Source: Brachionus rotundiformis
Taxonomy: Eukaryota > Rotifera > Eurotatoria > Ploima > Brachionidae
Assembly: GCA_016802295.1 (NCBI GenBank)
Contig: JAESIW010000020.1
Location: 2,184,120-2,248,119, forward strand
DNA: 64,000 nt
Direction of reading: 5' to 3'
In this document: positions 23,242-35,957 of the stretch, in pieces
Position numbering within the stretch: the stretch's first letter is position 1
Layout of the letters: each line of letters begins with the position of its first letter
Notes under the pieces: generated by a model
Told to the model about the DNA's origin: nothing
The model's input: only the letters and a program-made list of their open reading frames with translations
The model's database searches: none
Position numbers and translations under genes: made by a program

Positions 23242-26200
23242 GGTAAGAAGTTCAAATCGATTGTCCGAATAGATTGCCAAAAATCACACAAATTATTAAA
23301 TTAACTTCATTATCTTCTTGAAAAAAAATTATTAATATTCTTTAATATAAAAAAATAAATAAACTTGAAATTTGAGCAACAATAAGATTTAGTTTATTTT
23401 AAATATTTAGAATTTATTTAAAAAAAAAATATATTAGATTTAGCTTTTGGAACTAGCTGAATATTTATTGTTTAATTTTAAAATTTTGAATTTTATGTGA
23501 TTAAATTCTACGTGTCTATACATAATATAAAATGTCATTTATATTATCAAATTGTCTTGAATAAATGCTTTAATTTTTCTTTTAAATTGGATCTAATTTC
23601 GCTTAAAATAAAAAACGCTTTTAATAGACAATTAAAAATTAATAATTCTAATGTTCTCCAGTTTCAGTTTACTTTAAATGGTAGTCTAAAAATGAAAAAA
23701 AATTGTCCTAATTAACTTACTATCAGAACAGTGCTAAAAAATTCACATATTTAAATTTTGATTATAAATTCTGAATTTTTTGGTAAAAATACTCATTCTT
23801 ATCCTAGTTGGAATTATGCATTCTGAAAAAGCATGAATTAAACCGAATCGAATCTACTAAATTTAGAATAAACATTTTAATCTTTATTTTAAGAGTTTTC
23901 TTGAAATAAATAAGGCTAGTTTTAGCCAGTTATTTGAACTTTAGCACAATTAGAAATTATTCAAAATTGCCAAGAGTTCTGTTAGGCCAAGTACAGTTCT
24001 TTTGGTAATAAAAAAGTTGAGTTAAATTTGAACACTTATTAAACTCTATTTCGAAATTATTTTGTATTTTTGAATGTGAATTAACAGCTAAAAAGCTTTA
24101 AAATTTATTTGAATATCTTGGAAACCAAGTAAATAAATTTTTTACAAAAAAAAAATAAAGTCTCTCAGTAATAATTTATTTAAAATCTGAAAGTAAAGAA
24201 CTACAAGTAGTTTTTTAAAACCTTGAAATATCTCTCAGCTTAAAATACATTCTAAGGCTTTAGAACTACTTATAATCTATTTACTCAATTTTCTTAGTCA
24301 AAATAAACTAAAATATTCTTTCATTTGCTCTAATTGATTCTGAACAAGTCGAATTAGCTCTTAGAACGAGGTGACGACTCTTGTTTTTGTTTCACTAAAG
24401 CCTTACAAACCGAAAATTAATTTTTAGCCCAGGTTAAAACTACAAAATTTAACTATTGGCATCTAAAAAGATTCTTTAAATTTAAAAAAATAAATTTTCA
24501 ATTTCGACCAAACTGGCATAAGCTTCCTTGTTTTGTCGTAAGGTAACAACAAAACTGTTTGTATGACCAACCTAAACCACATTGCAACTAAATTTCAAAA
24601 TTGACTTTAGATACTACTTTTTTTGTTGTTCTAAGATGTATCCACTTAGCTTATAGGTTAATGGGCTAATATAAAATAAACAATAAAATTTGAAATTTGG
24701 ACACAAATGCAAAACACCTCTCTCACATTACATTCAAATTCTTGTCAATATTATTTCAAATTTGATACAACTTGAAATTAATTATTTCCTTTTTGTGTTT
24801 TATTTTAGCACAGTTTTGAAAAGTTTGTTTACCAAATATTGTCTATAAACAGTGAATAAAAATAACGAGCAAAGTTTTGATATCACGTTGTCATATTCAA
24901 ATAACTCTTGTTCTAATTACTAGGATCTTGGAAAAATAAAAGCATATATGCTTGCTGGCTATCAAAATAAACGCAATAATTTAAAAAATAATCTTCTAAT
25001 TAGTTCAGAAATTATTTCGACCGGAATTTTAATTAAAACATGGCTCTAAGAATTTCTTTAAATTTAATTTTTTCTTTAGGGTATTTGAATTTCTCTATTT
25101 TTCCATTCAATTTCCTTACAGATTTTGTGTCATAAATAAAATGTTTAAAACCAAGTTGATTTTTTATTTGTAATTTTTTATAACCATTAAATTACACAAT
25201 TTTTATTGCCAGATAATTACAATTCACAGTCTATTAAAATATACAACCATTTAAATTTTAATTAACTATGATATCCTGATAAATTAATGCTTTAGTGCCA
25301 GCATAATTAATTTTTCAATCTTCAACGAATTAAAAAACCTCGAAAAGTGTGAAGAAACCCCCTTGGATCGTCCATTGAAATTTCCTTTTTATAAAATATT
25401 CATTAATAAATTTTGTTATTTAGAGTAATCTAAATTTAAACAAGATTTTTTTTAAATATTAACAAAAAGAGTTTTCAAAATTAATTAAACTTCCTAAATT
25501 TTAAAATTAAATTGGTTGTTTTCCCATATGTTATTTCTATAAAAGCAAATTTAAAATCAAAAAGAAATTACGGGTTTCCGATTGATCGCCTCCTAAGCAA
25601 AAATAACATAACAGCTCATACTCAAGGAAAGTTCATTTCCATCTCTAATCGATATTTTAATAACTTGTTAAATCTTTAATTTTTCTTCTCATTTAATTAA
25701 CTGTTCGTGAAATAAAAAGTTAAAAAATAGATTAACTACAATCAAAAATAATCCAAGAATTCATGAGCTAAAATATATCACTAGTTTAGCTAGGCTTTAA
25801 TAAAAATAATAAACAAGCTTCTTTATTAGTTGTTCAAACAATCAAAAAAACAAAATTAGCTCTTATTCTAAGGCTATCCTTGTTCATCTAGATAAAGGTA
25901 GTAAGCCACTTCAAACCAGCAAAATACACGCTATGAACCAAAATTAATTACGATCAACAATCAAAATAAAAAACAAAATTTTAAATCCTTGTTAAATACT
26001 TGATAATCTAGTTACGTAAACAGAGTCAAATAAAAAATCTAGTGAGCTAATTTGTATTTTTATTTAATGATCAAAATGATATTTTCAAAGTCACAGTTTT
26101 GCCATTAAGTGCTGAATAAACCAACCTTTTGATTATTCAACGCATATTTAAATTGATCTTTTTTTAAATTCAAATTAGAAATGTAACCATAACCTTAATT

Positions 26201-28489
26201 AATTAATAAAAATAAATAAACTAGTTTAATTAGAAGGCTGAAATTTTTCTGAAAAATTCTGTTCGAGAATAAGAGTCTGTATCCATTTTAAATCTTTTCT
26301 AATCATTAATACTAAATCTTTAAATTTTATCTTAAGGAAGCAATATTAATTAAAAAAAAAGCTTCGGTCTTTTTTGATCAAATTCGTTTTCTAATTAAGG
26401 ACATTTAATTAATCATGCGTTTAAATATCATAGCAGTTCCATGAGCTTTATAATTTATTTTTAAAAAAATTTCAAGCTATTTGGCTAACTTAAGCAGAAT
26501 TGATTTTCTGTCACAATACAAAAATTTTAAAAGATGGTCAAACAATTTTATAATATTGTCCAAAATTTCGTCTAATTAATACTGGACGATAGAAATGAAT
26601 TTAAGTAGCAAAACTGGGCTTAAACAAAATACAAATTTTGAATCCGATTACATTTAGCATTTTATTCAATCTTTGCTCATTTGGTTAAAATGAGTCTAAA
26701 TCTTTGTTAATACATTTTTTGTTATTTATCCAGCGCATAATTAAAAACATTTAAAACTTGTGAAAATCCATAGATTATTATTTGGTCGAAAAAAATATAA
26801 ATGTTAAAAAAACAAACAAATCTTCCACGATATACCTTTACGGTCTATATTTTAGCATCACTAAAAACACCTTAGACTAAACCTTGGTTGCTAAACTTGA
26901 ATAAACTTTGGCAACAAAAGAGTAATATAAACAAATTAACGAGGAAAATAAAGCTGCATTGATTGTATATTTAGAATTCAGTCTAAAGAAAATATGACCA
27001 AAATAAGTTTATTTTTTGTTTGTAATAGTTGTACTAATCATTTGAGAAGATTAAATTTCGTTGTCTAATAGTTTTGAGTTTAATCTATAGACCAAACACA
27101 CAGACAAGAAATTATATAGATAATAAGTTTGGAGCGTTAGATCTAAATGTCACAGACTTCAAAATAATTAATTTATTTTAAAAAATTTAAATGAAGCTTA
27201 GACTCTTTGTTTCACATCCTTAAAGACATGCATTCATCTAATTTAGTAATTAAAAATGAAAATTTAAATAAAATTCTAAAACCAAATCTATAAAAATAAA
27301 ATTTAAATATTAATTTATAAAATCAGATGAATCTATTGAATGAAAACTTTTAATCCTGATAAATAAATAAAAAATAAAAAAATTCCTAAAATTGAAAGTT
27401 CAATTTATTCATTTAAAGATAAAAGCGAATATAATAAAAAATATTTTGTTTAATTAAAAAAAAAGTTTTATTTTTTTATCTATTCTTGAGACTCATTAAT
27501 TGCTAATTTAGTGTTTAAATGACCATGTTATTTTGTTATTGAAATGAAATAAAACATTATTGAAACAAATTAGATGAATTTTTAACAAAATAAAAAAAAC
27601 TAAATTTTGGCATTTTTAAATTCGAAAAATTTTTTTTTAATTCTAAAATTGTTTGTTACTAATTAATTTTCTCAAAATTCATAATTAAAGATCGTATCTT
27701 AAAAAATAAAATAAATTATAAATAACACTTTTTAAAAAATAATCGGACTTTAAATTCAAAAAAGTTTTTTTTTAATTTTGATTAATTGAATTTGATAGAT
27801 TTGTTTTAAACTGTAGAAAAAGAAATAAAAAAACTTATGATTTAAATATATATTGATTTAATATTACCATTGGCAGTTTTGGAATGATCAATCAATAATC
27901 TGTGGACTGGTTGAGCAACATTTACCAGAGTAATTTCGATTCACCATTATTACCATCAAATTCACTGATCTATATTTTTAGAGTATACAGGATATATTGT
28001 TTTTATTTTGAAGGCTGTCAATTTCCTTTTGGCAACTTAATTTATTCTCTTTAATTTTTATAAATATTTCTCAACCAAACTAATCTAAGTGCCGTTTTTT
28101 TATTCTAACTCATTCAACAAAATTTAGAACTCAGTTTTTTTTTACATTTTTATTTTTAGATGTTAAGCAAAAATATCTTTTTGGTGTTAAAAAACTATTT
28201 GAATGACTTTTTTAAAATAAAAATATTGAAATAAATATAAATCTTACCACATTCAAACTTAAATAAACTATTGCAAAATGGTGTTGCAAAACAAAATTAA
28301 AGAAGGCGCCCGGTCTACATTCACATTCTTTTTAATGATATTTTCTTTCAGAAAAAAATTTGCATATACTCGTGTTTATTTTAAATTTAGCAATGTATTC
28401 TTTTTGTTAAGAAAACCTAGATAAATATTACCATTTATCTTCTTTTTCAAATAATTTATCAAATTTTTATTAAGTCTGGGCAGATAGAA
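23242..28489. other. 5.2-kb gene-free AT-rich region
   Basis: The longest gap in the window, lying between the divergent Kelch and ABCF3 genes. I see no open frame beyond chance length, no transposase or RT motif, no tRNA-like cloverleaf and no clear inverted repeat. It could hold unrecognised regulatory DNA, non-coding RNA or old decayed repeats. Confidence 0.6.
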
Positions 28490-31394
28490 ATGGATGGTCT
28501 GGATGTCGCAACCCTTAGTCAAATTAAATCAGAATTAGTTAATAAATTCAATAAGATTGACGATGAAATTTTAAATTATATCATTGAGTCAATCACTCTT
28601 AGCAAAGATGACTTTGAAACTGTTGACGATGTACAGGAAACAATTGGATCTTATCTAATAGAAATTGGCGATGAACAATCAGCAAATGAATTATGCTCAA
28701 GATTTTTTAATATTCTCAAGCCGTATAAATAATTTTTTTTTAAATATTTATCTTTTCACTTAAAAGACATATTTAGGAATGGGTACGAAAATCGTGACAA
28801 TGATTCTGATCTAGATGTAAAAAAACTATCTAATCCAATCCAGATAGCCTCTACAGCAGCTGAATTGGACAACGAATTTAATAAAAAATTCGAATCAATG
28901 TTTGACTATAAAAGAGAAAATATAACTTATGTGAATGCCAAAAAATTGGAAAAAGCTGAAGCTAAGCTAAAGCAGAAAATGGATAAACGAGAAGGAAAAA
29001 GTACAATTGATGTTTTGAACTATGATTCCTCAAAACTAGCCTCAGCTAGTCAATCTATCAGTAGAAAAGCTGAAAATCAAGATTCAGCATCCAACAGGTC
29101 TTTTGATATAACTATAGAAAACTTTGATATTGCATTTGGAAACAAGTTGGTCTTTTTTAAGGTTTTTTTAGTTCATTTTTAAACTAAATTAAAATTTAGA
29201 TCTTTATTAGCGGGTGCCAATTTGACTCTTGGTTTTGGACGTAGATATTGTTTGATTGGTCGTAATGGAATCGGAAAAACAACTTTACTGAAAATGATTA
29301 GTAGTCGTCAGCTTAAAATTCCTTCTCATATTCGAATTCTCCACGTAGAACAAGAGGTTCACGGTGATGATACTCTGGCTATAGATAGTGTATTGGAATG
29401 TGACGAAAAGAGACTTTCTTTGCTGAGAAGAGAGAAGGAAATAAACGAAAAATTACATTCTGAGTAATTAATAATGTTTTATTTATAATAATTTTAGTTA
29501 GTGAAAAATCTGTAATAAAATAAGAGTTAATATACATGATTATAAGTCTATTAATACAAAAAATTATCAAATTAACTGTGAAAATTGATTTTAAAAATTG
29601 AAGCATCGTTTTATGGTCAAATTTTAATCAAAAAACCAAATTAGATGGCAAATTTTGCTTAACTTTTATAATAAATTTATTAAAATTTTTTAAAATAGAA
29701 ATTAATTTTTAAAACTAATTGAAAATAATTTTTTAGAGAATCAAAAAATGATATGGAACTTAACAAAGAACTAGAAAAAATATTCCAAGAACTCGAAGCT
29801 ATCGAAGCTGATAAAGCTATATCAAGGGCGGCAAAAATTTTATGTGGTCTTGGTTTTAGTCCTGAGGAGCAGAAAAAAGCTACTAAGTAAAATAGTTTAA
29901 ATTTTTTTATTTTTTTAAATTAAAATCTTTAATTAAAGAGAATTTTCCGGAGGTTGGAGAATGAGACTTGCACTCGCTAGAGCCTTGTTCGCTCGGCCAG
30001 ATCTATTGCTTCTAGATGAGCCTACTAACATGTTGGATTTAAAGGCTATAATTTGGCTTGAGAATTATTTACAAGTAATTAGGAAAAGGTCTTAATTCAA
30101 GTTAAAAATTTTGAATTTAAACCAAGATGTGGCATGGAACTTTACTCATCGTAAGTCACGATCGCAGTTTTTTGAACGCCGTTGCTCAAGAAATTCTCTA
30201 CTTGCACAATCAAGCTATCGAACCATTTCGTGGAAACTACGAAAACTTTCTCAAGACTCGTGCTGAAAATCTTAAGAATCAACAAAGAGAATATGAAGCA
30301 CAGCTCGAATACAGACAGCATATTCAAGTGTTCATTGACAGATTTCGCTACAATGCCAATAGGGCATCTCAAGTACAAAGCAAGATAAAAATGCTTGAAA
30401 AATTGTGAGGAGTATTTAACTGTTGATTACTATTTTTAATATTATATTTTTCTAGACCTGAACTAAAACCTATTGAAAAAGAAAAAGAAGTGCACTTCAA
30501 GTAGACATTTTTACTTAAAAATTTAAAATCAAATTTAAAATTTAATTATTCAGATTTCCAGAAGTGGAATGGATGAACGGAACAATTTTAAGACTTGATG
30601 AAGTTGACTTTTATTATTCTACAGAGCGCTTCATTTTTAAAAATGTTGACATTTCGGCCACCATGGACTCTCGTATTTGTATAGTGGGAGAAAATGGCTC
30701 AGGAAAAACTACCCTTTTAAAAGTTTTAATTGGAGAATTTGAACCAAGAAAAGGATTCAGACATACTCATAGGGCATTGAGACTAGGATATTTCACCCAA
30801 CATCATATTGACGGACTTAATTTGGCCTTAAATAGTGTCGAAGTAATGCAAGAAAAATACCCCGGTCGCCCGATGGAAGAATATCGAGCTGAATTGGGAA
30901 AATTCGGAGTTATAGGTGACATGGCGTTGCAGCCTATTGTGAGTCTTTCAGGAGGACAAAAAAGCAGAGTTGCTTTCGCAATGCTTTCCATGCTCAGGTT
31001 TTTATTAAAAAGTAAGTTTAATTTATTAGAAAAAAACTAATTTTTATTCTTTTAGACCAAATTTTCTTGTTCTCGATGAGCCTACTAATCAGTGAGTACA
31101 TTTCTATAAAATTAATTCGTCTAGTTATTGTTTTTTTCAAATTAGCTTGGACATGGAAACTATTGAAGCATTGGGAGAATCGTTGAATAAATTTGGAGTA
31201 AAAGAATGAAAATTTAAAAAAATTTATAAAAATGATTATTAAAAAAGGGTGGTGTGATTTTGGTCAGCCATGACGAAAGATTAATTCAAATGATCTGTAA
31301 GGAACTATGGCTGTGTAGGGATGGAAAGGTCAAATCAATCGAAGGTGGATACGACGAATACAGAAAGCTAATTGAAGCCGAATTGGAGTATTAA
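28490..31394 (+). CDS. ABCF3: ATP-binding cassette protein ABCF3
   Basis: Eleven exons join in frame: 28490-28722, 28777-29145, 29200-29463, 29737-29886, 29939-30074, 30127-30404, 30456-30500, 30554-30997, 31056-31091, 31146-31197, 31248-31394. The product is 717 residues (human ABCF3 709). It has two ABC domains and no membrane helices: Walker A GRNGIGKTT, signature FSGGWRMRLALARAL and Walker B LLLLDEPTNMLD; then a linker with YRQHIQVFIDRFRYNA and a second set, GENGSGKTT, LSGGQKSRVAFA and FLVLDEPTNHLD, followed by VSHDERL. ABCF proteins are soluble ATPases linked to translation and the integrated stress/antiviral response (yeast Gcn20 is related). All motifs are intact. Introns are 50-58 bp except the 273-bp intron 3. 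Confidence 0.96.
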
Positions 31395-31986
31395 TCATTC
31401 AAAATATCCAATATCTCAATACTTATAGTTTTTAACTAAATAATTTATTTAAATAAATTAAATTAAAAAAAATGGTAGTTTTGGAACTTAATTTCTTCTT
31501 AATTTTTATTTTATATAATGAAATTTAATTAAAATTCGCCAGAAATTACATTTTTGAGCGAAGATTTTGCCAAGTTTTTGATGATCATTAATAGACTTTG
31601 CAAGTTGATAAAACTTGGATGTTTTACTATGTTTCAAAATTAGTCATATGGTTTTTTAAAAATTTGTTCTGTTAAATTATATTGATTTAATTGAATTTTT
31701 TAAAAACAGATTTATTAAGTTGAATATTTTTGAAGGAATAATAAAGATTTAATTTGATGAATTCCAATTACTTTATTGAATTTAATAGAAAATATTTAAA
31801 ATTTAAATCTTTGAAAACATTTTTATGTTAAAAATCTAGTTTGTAACCAAAAATTTGTCATTAAATCTATGTACAATTAAGTCTAAATTTTAAAATTTTG
31901 TTTTTAAAAATCTTTAACTATCATTGTTTAATTTTCTACAAGACTAGTGTAATATTATCAATATTTAGTGAATTATGCATTAAATT
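31395..31986. other. Convergent 3' flanks of ABCF3 and the LIM gene
   Basis: 592 bases between two stop codons on opposite strands. It contains AATAAA-like phrases on both strands and nothing else recognisable. Confidence 0.5.
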
Positions 31987-32303
31987 TTACTCATTGGCCT
32001 TTGTCCATTTTGTCTTATGCTGTTCGCGTCCAAAACCTTCGTCATAGTTTCCTTTTTCTTTGAAAATTTGAATCAAATGCGGCTTACAGTAGAAAAGTCC
32101 TTCCAAAGCTGTAAAATTTCCCAATCTAGAAAAAGTAAAAGTGTCTTTTTCATTCTCATCAATGCAAATATTTTAACATACTTTAGGGTTCCTTTACAAT
32201 GAGCACATCTAAAACAGCCTCTGTGAAACGATTTTCCGTCAATGTTAATTTTTTCCATTGGATAAACTGTTTTGGAGCATACAGGACATTTTTCGCTGGT
32301 CAT
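31987..32303 (-). CDS. Single-LIM-domain protein, LIMD2-like
   Basis: Two exons, 32182-32303 and 31987-32125, join to 86 residues. One complete LIM domain starts almost at the N-terminus: CPVC, H, C, CAHC, C and H ligands (CPVCSKTVYP ... FHRGCFRCAHC ... LEGLFYCKPH), followed by a KGNYDEGFGREQHKTKW tail. The YP after the first CxxC pair and the GNYDEGFG tail match the LIMD2/EPLIN (LIMA1) group; vertebrate LIMD2 is a small cytosolic/nuclear protein tied to actin and kinase signalling. The intron is 56 bp. The name rests on motif likeness, not alignment. Confidence 0.85.
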
Positions 32304-35153
32304 TTTTTATTAGTCTAGAGAAAAGATTGAAAAAAAATAGAATTAAAAAGATTAGCAAAATTTTAAATTATGAAAAAATAAAGTTGTTTCGATAAAAGTC
32401 TATTCAACTAGTTTCTTAGATAAATAAAATTAACAAATGAAGAAAAAGCCGTCACTTTTTTCGAATTAATTAAATTCATAATTTAGGACCTTTTTGAATT
32501 TTTATTGAAAATCAGTGGTCAGATTTTTTGAAACCTTAATGAATATTTATCAAGAAAAATTTAGCCAGATTATTTGGTTAAAACTTCATTATAAATTAAA
32601 GGTTTATACAATGTGCTTATGTTTAGTCTAAAATATTTAGAATCGTTCTAAATAAATTTCATTGCAATTATAAATTTTCTTTTGGCAAATAAACTCGAAT
32701 AAGATAATTCTAAATTCTTAATTTGAATAGAGCCCTAATTATCTAAATTCATGATTTTTATCTGAAAATACACCTCTATTATGAAACTTCTATGAATTTT
32801 GGCTAAAATATGTTTGTTCAATCGATATTTTTCGATTTAAGCTTAAATACTCTAGCTATTTCACCAGACCATATTAATTAACCTATTTTACTAGAATATG
32901 TATTTTTAAACTTAAGTAGTTGTTTTGGATATTGAACACCTTTTTAAAAATCGCCTTAAAGCAAAAACAAGGCAAGCATAGCGTTCATAATGGTTTTTGT
33001 CTGGCTCCTCAAGTCCATGGTAAATTTTTACACTCAGAGAAGCTTGAGTTCAAAAACACTTAATCTTTCAAGAAATAAAATTGAATTATAGGTGTTTTTT
33101 AAACAGATATAATCGACGCTTTTTTACCTCTTCTAGAAAAATTAATCCCAAAATGGCGAATTAATAAGTTTCTTTTTAAATATAGAATCTTAAAATATCA
33201 ATAAGAGCTATGGGTGGAAGAAATGAAGTTTAGTTTAGTGTAAACTAGAAATCTCAACACTCTGGTGTAAAGAACTAAAAAATTTCTAAAATACAAAAAG
33301 TTTTTTATTGTCTTAAAAATATTAGATCTTATAACCTAAATGTTAATTTGATTAACAACATTAAACGTCTGAAAGGAATCATTAAAATGCTCTAAAATAG
33401 ACCTAAACATTAAAAGTTAATTTTTTTAAATTCAAACTTTTAGTCTGTGATTAACTTTTATTAACCGTAAATTATTAGATAAAGTAAATAAATTATTCAA
33501 TAGAAAAAAAGCTAATTCGACTTAACTTAAGCTCCCGTTAACAGATAATGAGGTAAATAACCAAATTTTAATATTTTTTGCTTTCAAAATCTAGACTGAA
33601 TTATCTTGTTTATTTTATTTAAAAAAAGTTAGGTATAATGAATTTCTTATCTAGAATAGTCAACTTAAATTACGATTCACTTTATAGTGACCAAGTTAAA
33701 AAAATATTTTTAAAAATCGAAAAATTATGATTTCTAACTTAGAAATCAACAAATATAATAAAATAATATTTTAAATATTAAATTTATTAATTTTATTTGC
33801 TTTATTATGATTAAAAAAATCTTTTATCCAATATCTCAATAAGATTCTTTAAATTATCTGATACGAAAGGCCATTTTTTAATATATAAGTTAAAAAACTA
33901 CTCCTGATAATCAAAAATAATTTTATAATTGATGAGTTAAGCATAAATTATAACAAACTGGAACAAATGGCATTACTTGGCTAGATAAAATATTTTTCTA
34001 AATTAGTTTTTTAATTATTCATTTATCAGCTAGGCTTATCATCATTTAAACAGCATCATTATTTTATTTCAAAATTATTAGATATCATAAGCCAATTTGA
34101 TTTTAGTTATTTGAATTAAGTTGTTATTTAATAATTAAAGAATTTATTCATTAAATCAGTCTTATTTATACTTGATTTTAAAATAAATTGAACATGAGGT
34201 AACACGTGGTTCACAACTTTTTTCTTCAAATTAAATTTTGTCATCGTCAAATTGATGTTTTTTGAGTTATAATCATCGAGACCAAAAAAAAATTTAAAAA
34301 AATTTATTGATGTAAGCTTGGATTCTAAAAAATGGTCAGTATTATGAAGATCGACTGAGGTCGAAGAATTCTGAGCAGAGTTGTACGATTGATGTTGAAT
34401 TTATTTTACTAGATTGGTTTATGGTAAATCAAATTTTGAATTATTGAACATTACTTCAATTATCTATGAATTTCTGTATTAATATAACATCGAAATTAAA
34501 ATTTATTTCAACAAATTTTCTAATTTCAAATTATAAACTAGAATTGATAAAAAATCTTAACTATTTTTACACTATTTTGATAATAATGATATATATTATA
34601 TAAATTTATTTTTTCTTGATTTGTTAAATCTTATGATAATCTCTTGATTATTGGGTAAACAAGATTTCATTACAAGATATCAAGATATTATTATTTATTT
34701 TATTTTATAAATTAATTATTTATCAAAAAAATTAATATTTATATTTTTTAATTGACAAAAATTACAATCTTAGTAATAATTTCTTCATTCTTTCAATATA
34801 CATTTAAATATTTATATTAAAATATAAAACTCTTTTCAATAATTTATTCATTATGATAATTTAACAAGATACGCATTGATATAGCCTACCTTAAATAAGT
34901 CCAGAATCTAAAAAGACTCTTCTAAATACGCAGCTTTCTCAACTATTTAAATATTTTACTTTAAATAAGATTAAATATTTTTGTTTAAACTACGTTAGAT
35001 CTCGAAAACACTCCTTCTTTAATTCGCTTCGTCATTGCACTCTTTATATATAAACTAATATACTATAATTATGAATTCTAATAGCAAAAAATTATTTTAA
35101 TTTAAATTTCTGCTTGAAATTTCATAAAATATTCATAGAATGCATTAGAAAAA
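32304..35153. other. AT-rich intergenic DNA, nothing recognised
   Basis: 2.85 kb between the divergent LIM and methyltransferase genes. There is no open frame of note; a slightly more complex patch near 32940-33060 has no identifiable coding or repeat character. Confidence 0.55.
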
Positions 35154-35957
35154 ATGCAATTAGACAATATGGACAAGATAGAAAGTGAGGAAATCAACAA
35201 ATACAATCAGTATGAAACAGATGACAAAGCTGACCTGTATGATATGTTTAAGAAAAATTCGTTTTTCTTGCATATAGATAGACCTTCAATAAAGAAGCTT
35301 TTAAACCATGATTTAACTGGTAAAACAATTATTGATTACGCTTGTGGCTCTGGAAGTTCAACGCGTACTCTGGCCGATTTCAATGCTTTTAGAATATATG
35401 GAGTGGACATTTCACCACAAATGATAAAAAAGGCAAAAAGTTTGTCTTATAATATAGAAAAATATGATAATATTGCTTATTTTGCCGCGGATTGTTCCAC
35501 TAAACTCAAAATAGGCCAATTTGATATTGTATTCTCGTCACATTTGCTGGAGTATGCTGAAACGATTGAAAGACTGGAGAATTTCGTTGAGTCTATGTAC
35601 ACTTCTTTGAAACCAGGAGGATTTTGCTGCGGCTTAATGGACAATGGTTTCCTTGATCCTAAGTATTTCGGCCTCTTGCGCAAATATGGTTTTGAGTTTA
35701 TCAGAAATGATGAGAAAACACAGACGGTAAAGTTTTACCATGGTGATGCAAATAATGGAAGATTTTTATTTCAAGTGATTAATTATTACTGGCCACCTGA
35801 GACTTTTGAGCAGACTTTTGCCAAGTATGGTTTTGTGAATTTCGAATGGGTTCAACCTACTTTGGATGAAAATTATGAAGATATTGACGGTTTTTATAAT
35901 GATTATTTTAAGTATCCACCTATTATCTTGTTTAAAGCTCTTAAACCTTCAGAATAA
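35154..35957 (+). CDS. Class I SAM-dependent methyltransferase, intronless
   Basis: 267 codons in one exon. Motif I is IIDYACGSGSSTRTLA (residues ~59-74), then the acidic SAM-ribose contact GVDISPQMIKKAK, motif III AADCS and motif IV FDIVFSSHLLEYA, followed by a SLKPGGFCCG strand. This is the Methyltransf_11/25 fold with the order expected of small-molecule methyltransferases, and it has no targeting signal. The C-terminal half (YYWPPETFEQTFAKYGF) resembles a group found in bacteria and protists as well as animals. The substrate is unknown. Being intronless in a window where nearly every other gene is split makes transfer or retroposition possible, but base composition matches the surroundings. 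A second in-frame Met lies six codons in. Confidence 0.88.
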   Translation: MQLDNMDKIESEEINKYNQYETDDKADLYDMFKKNSFFLHIDRPSIKKLLNHDLTGKTIIDYACGSGSSTRTLADFNAFRIYGVDISPQMIKKAKSLSYNIEKYDNIAYFAADCSTKLKIGQFDIVFSSHLLEYAETIERLENFVESMYTSLKPGGFCCGLMDNGFLDPKYFGLLRKYGFEFIRNDEKTQTVKFYHGDANNGRFLFQVINYYWPPETFEQTFAKYGFVNFEWVQPTLDENYEDIDGFYNDYFKYPPIILFKALKPSE

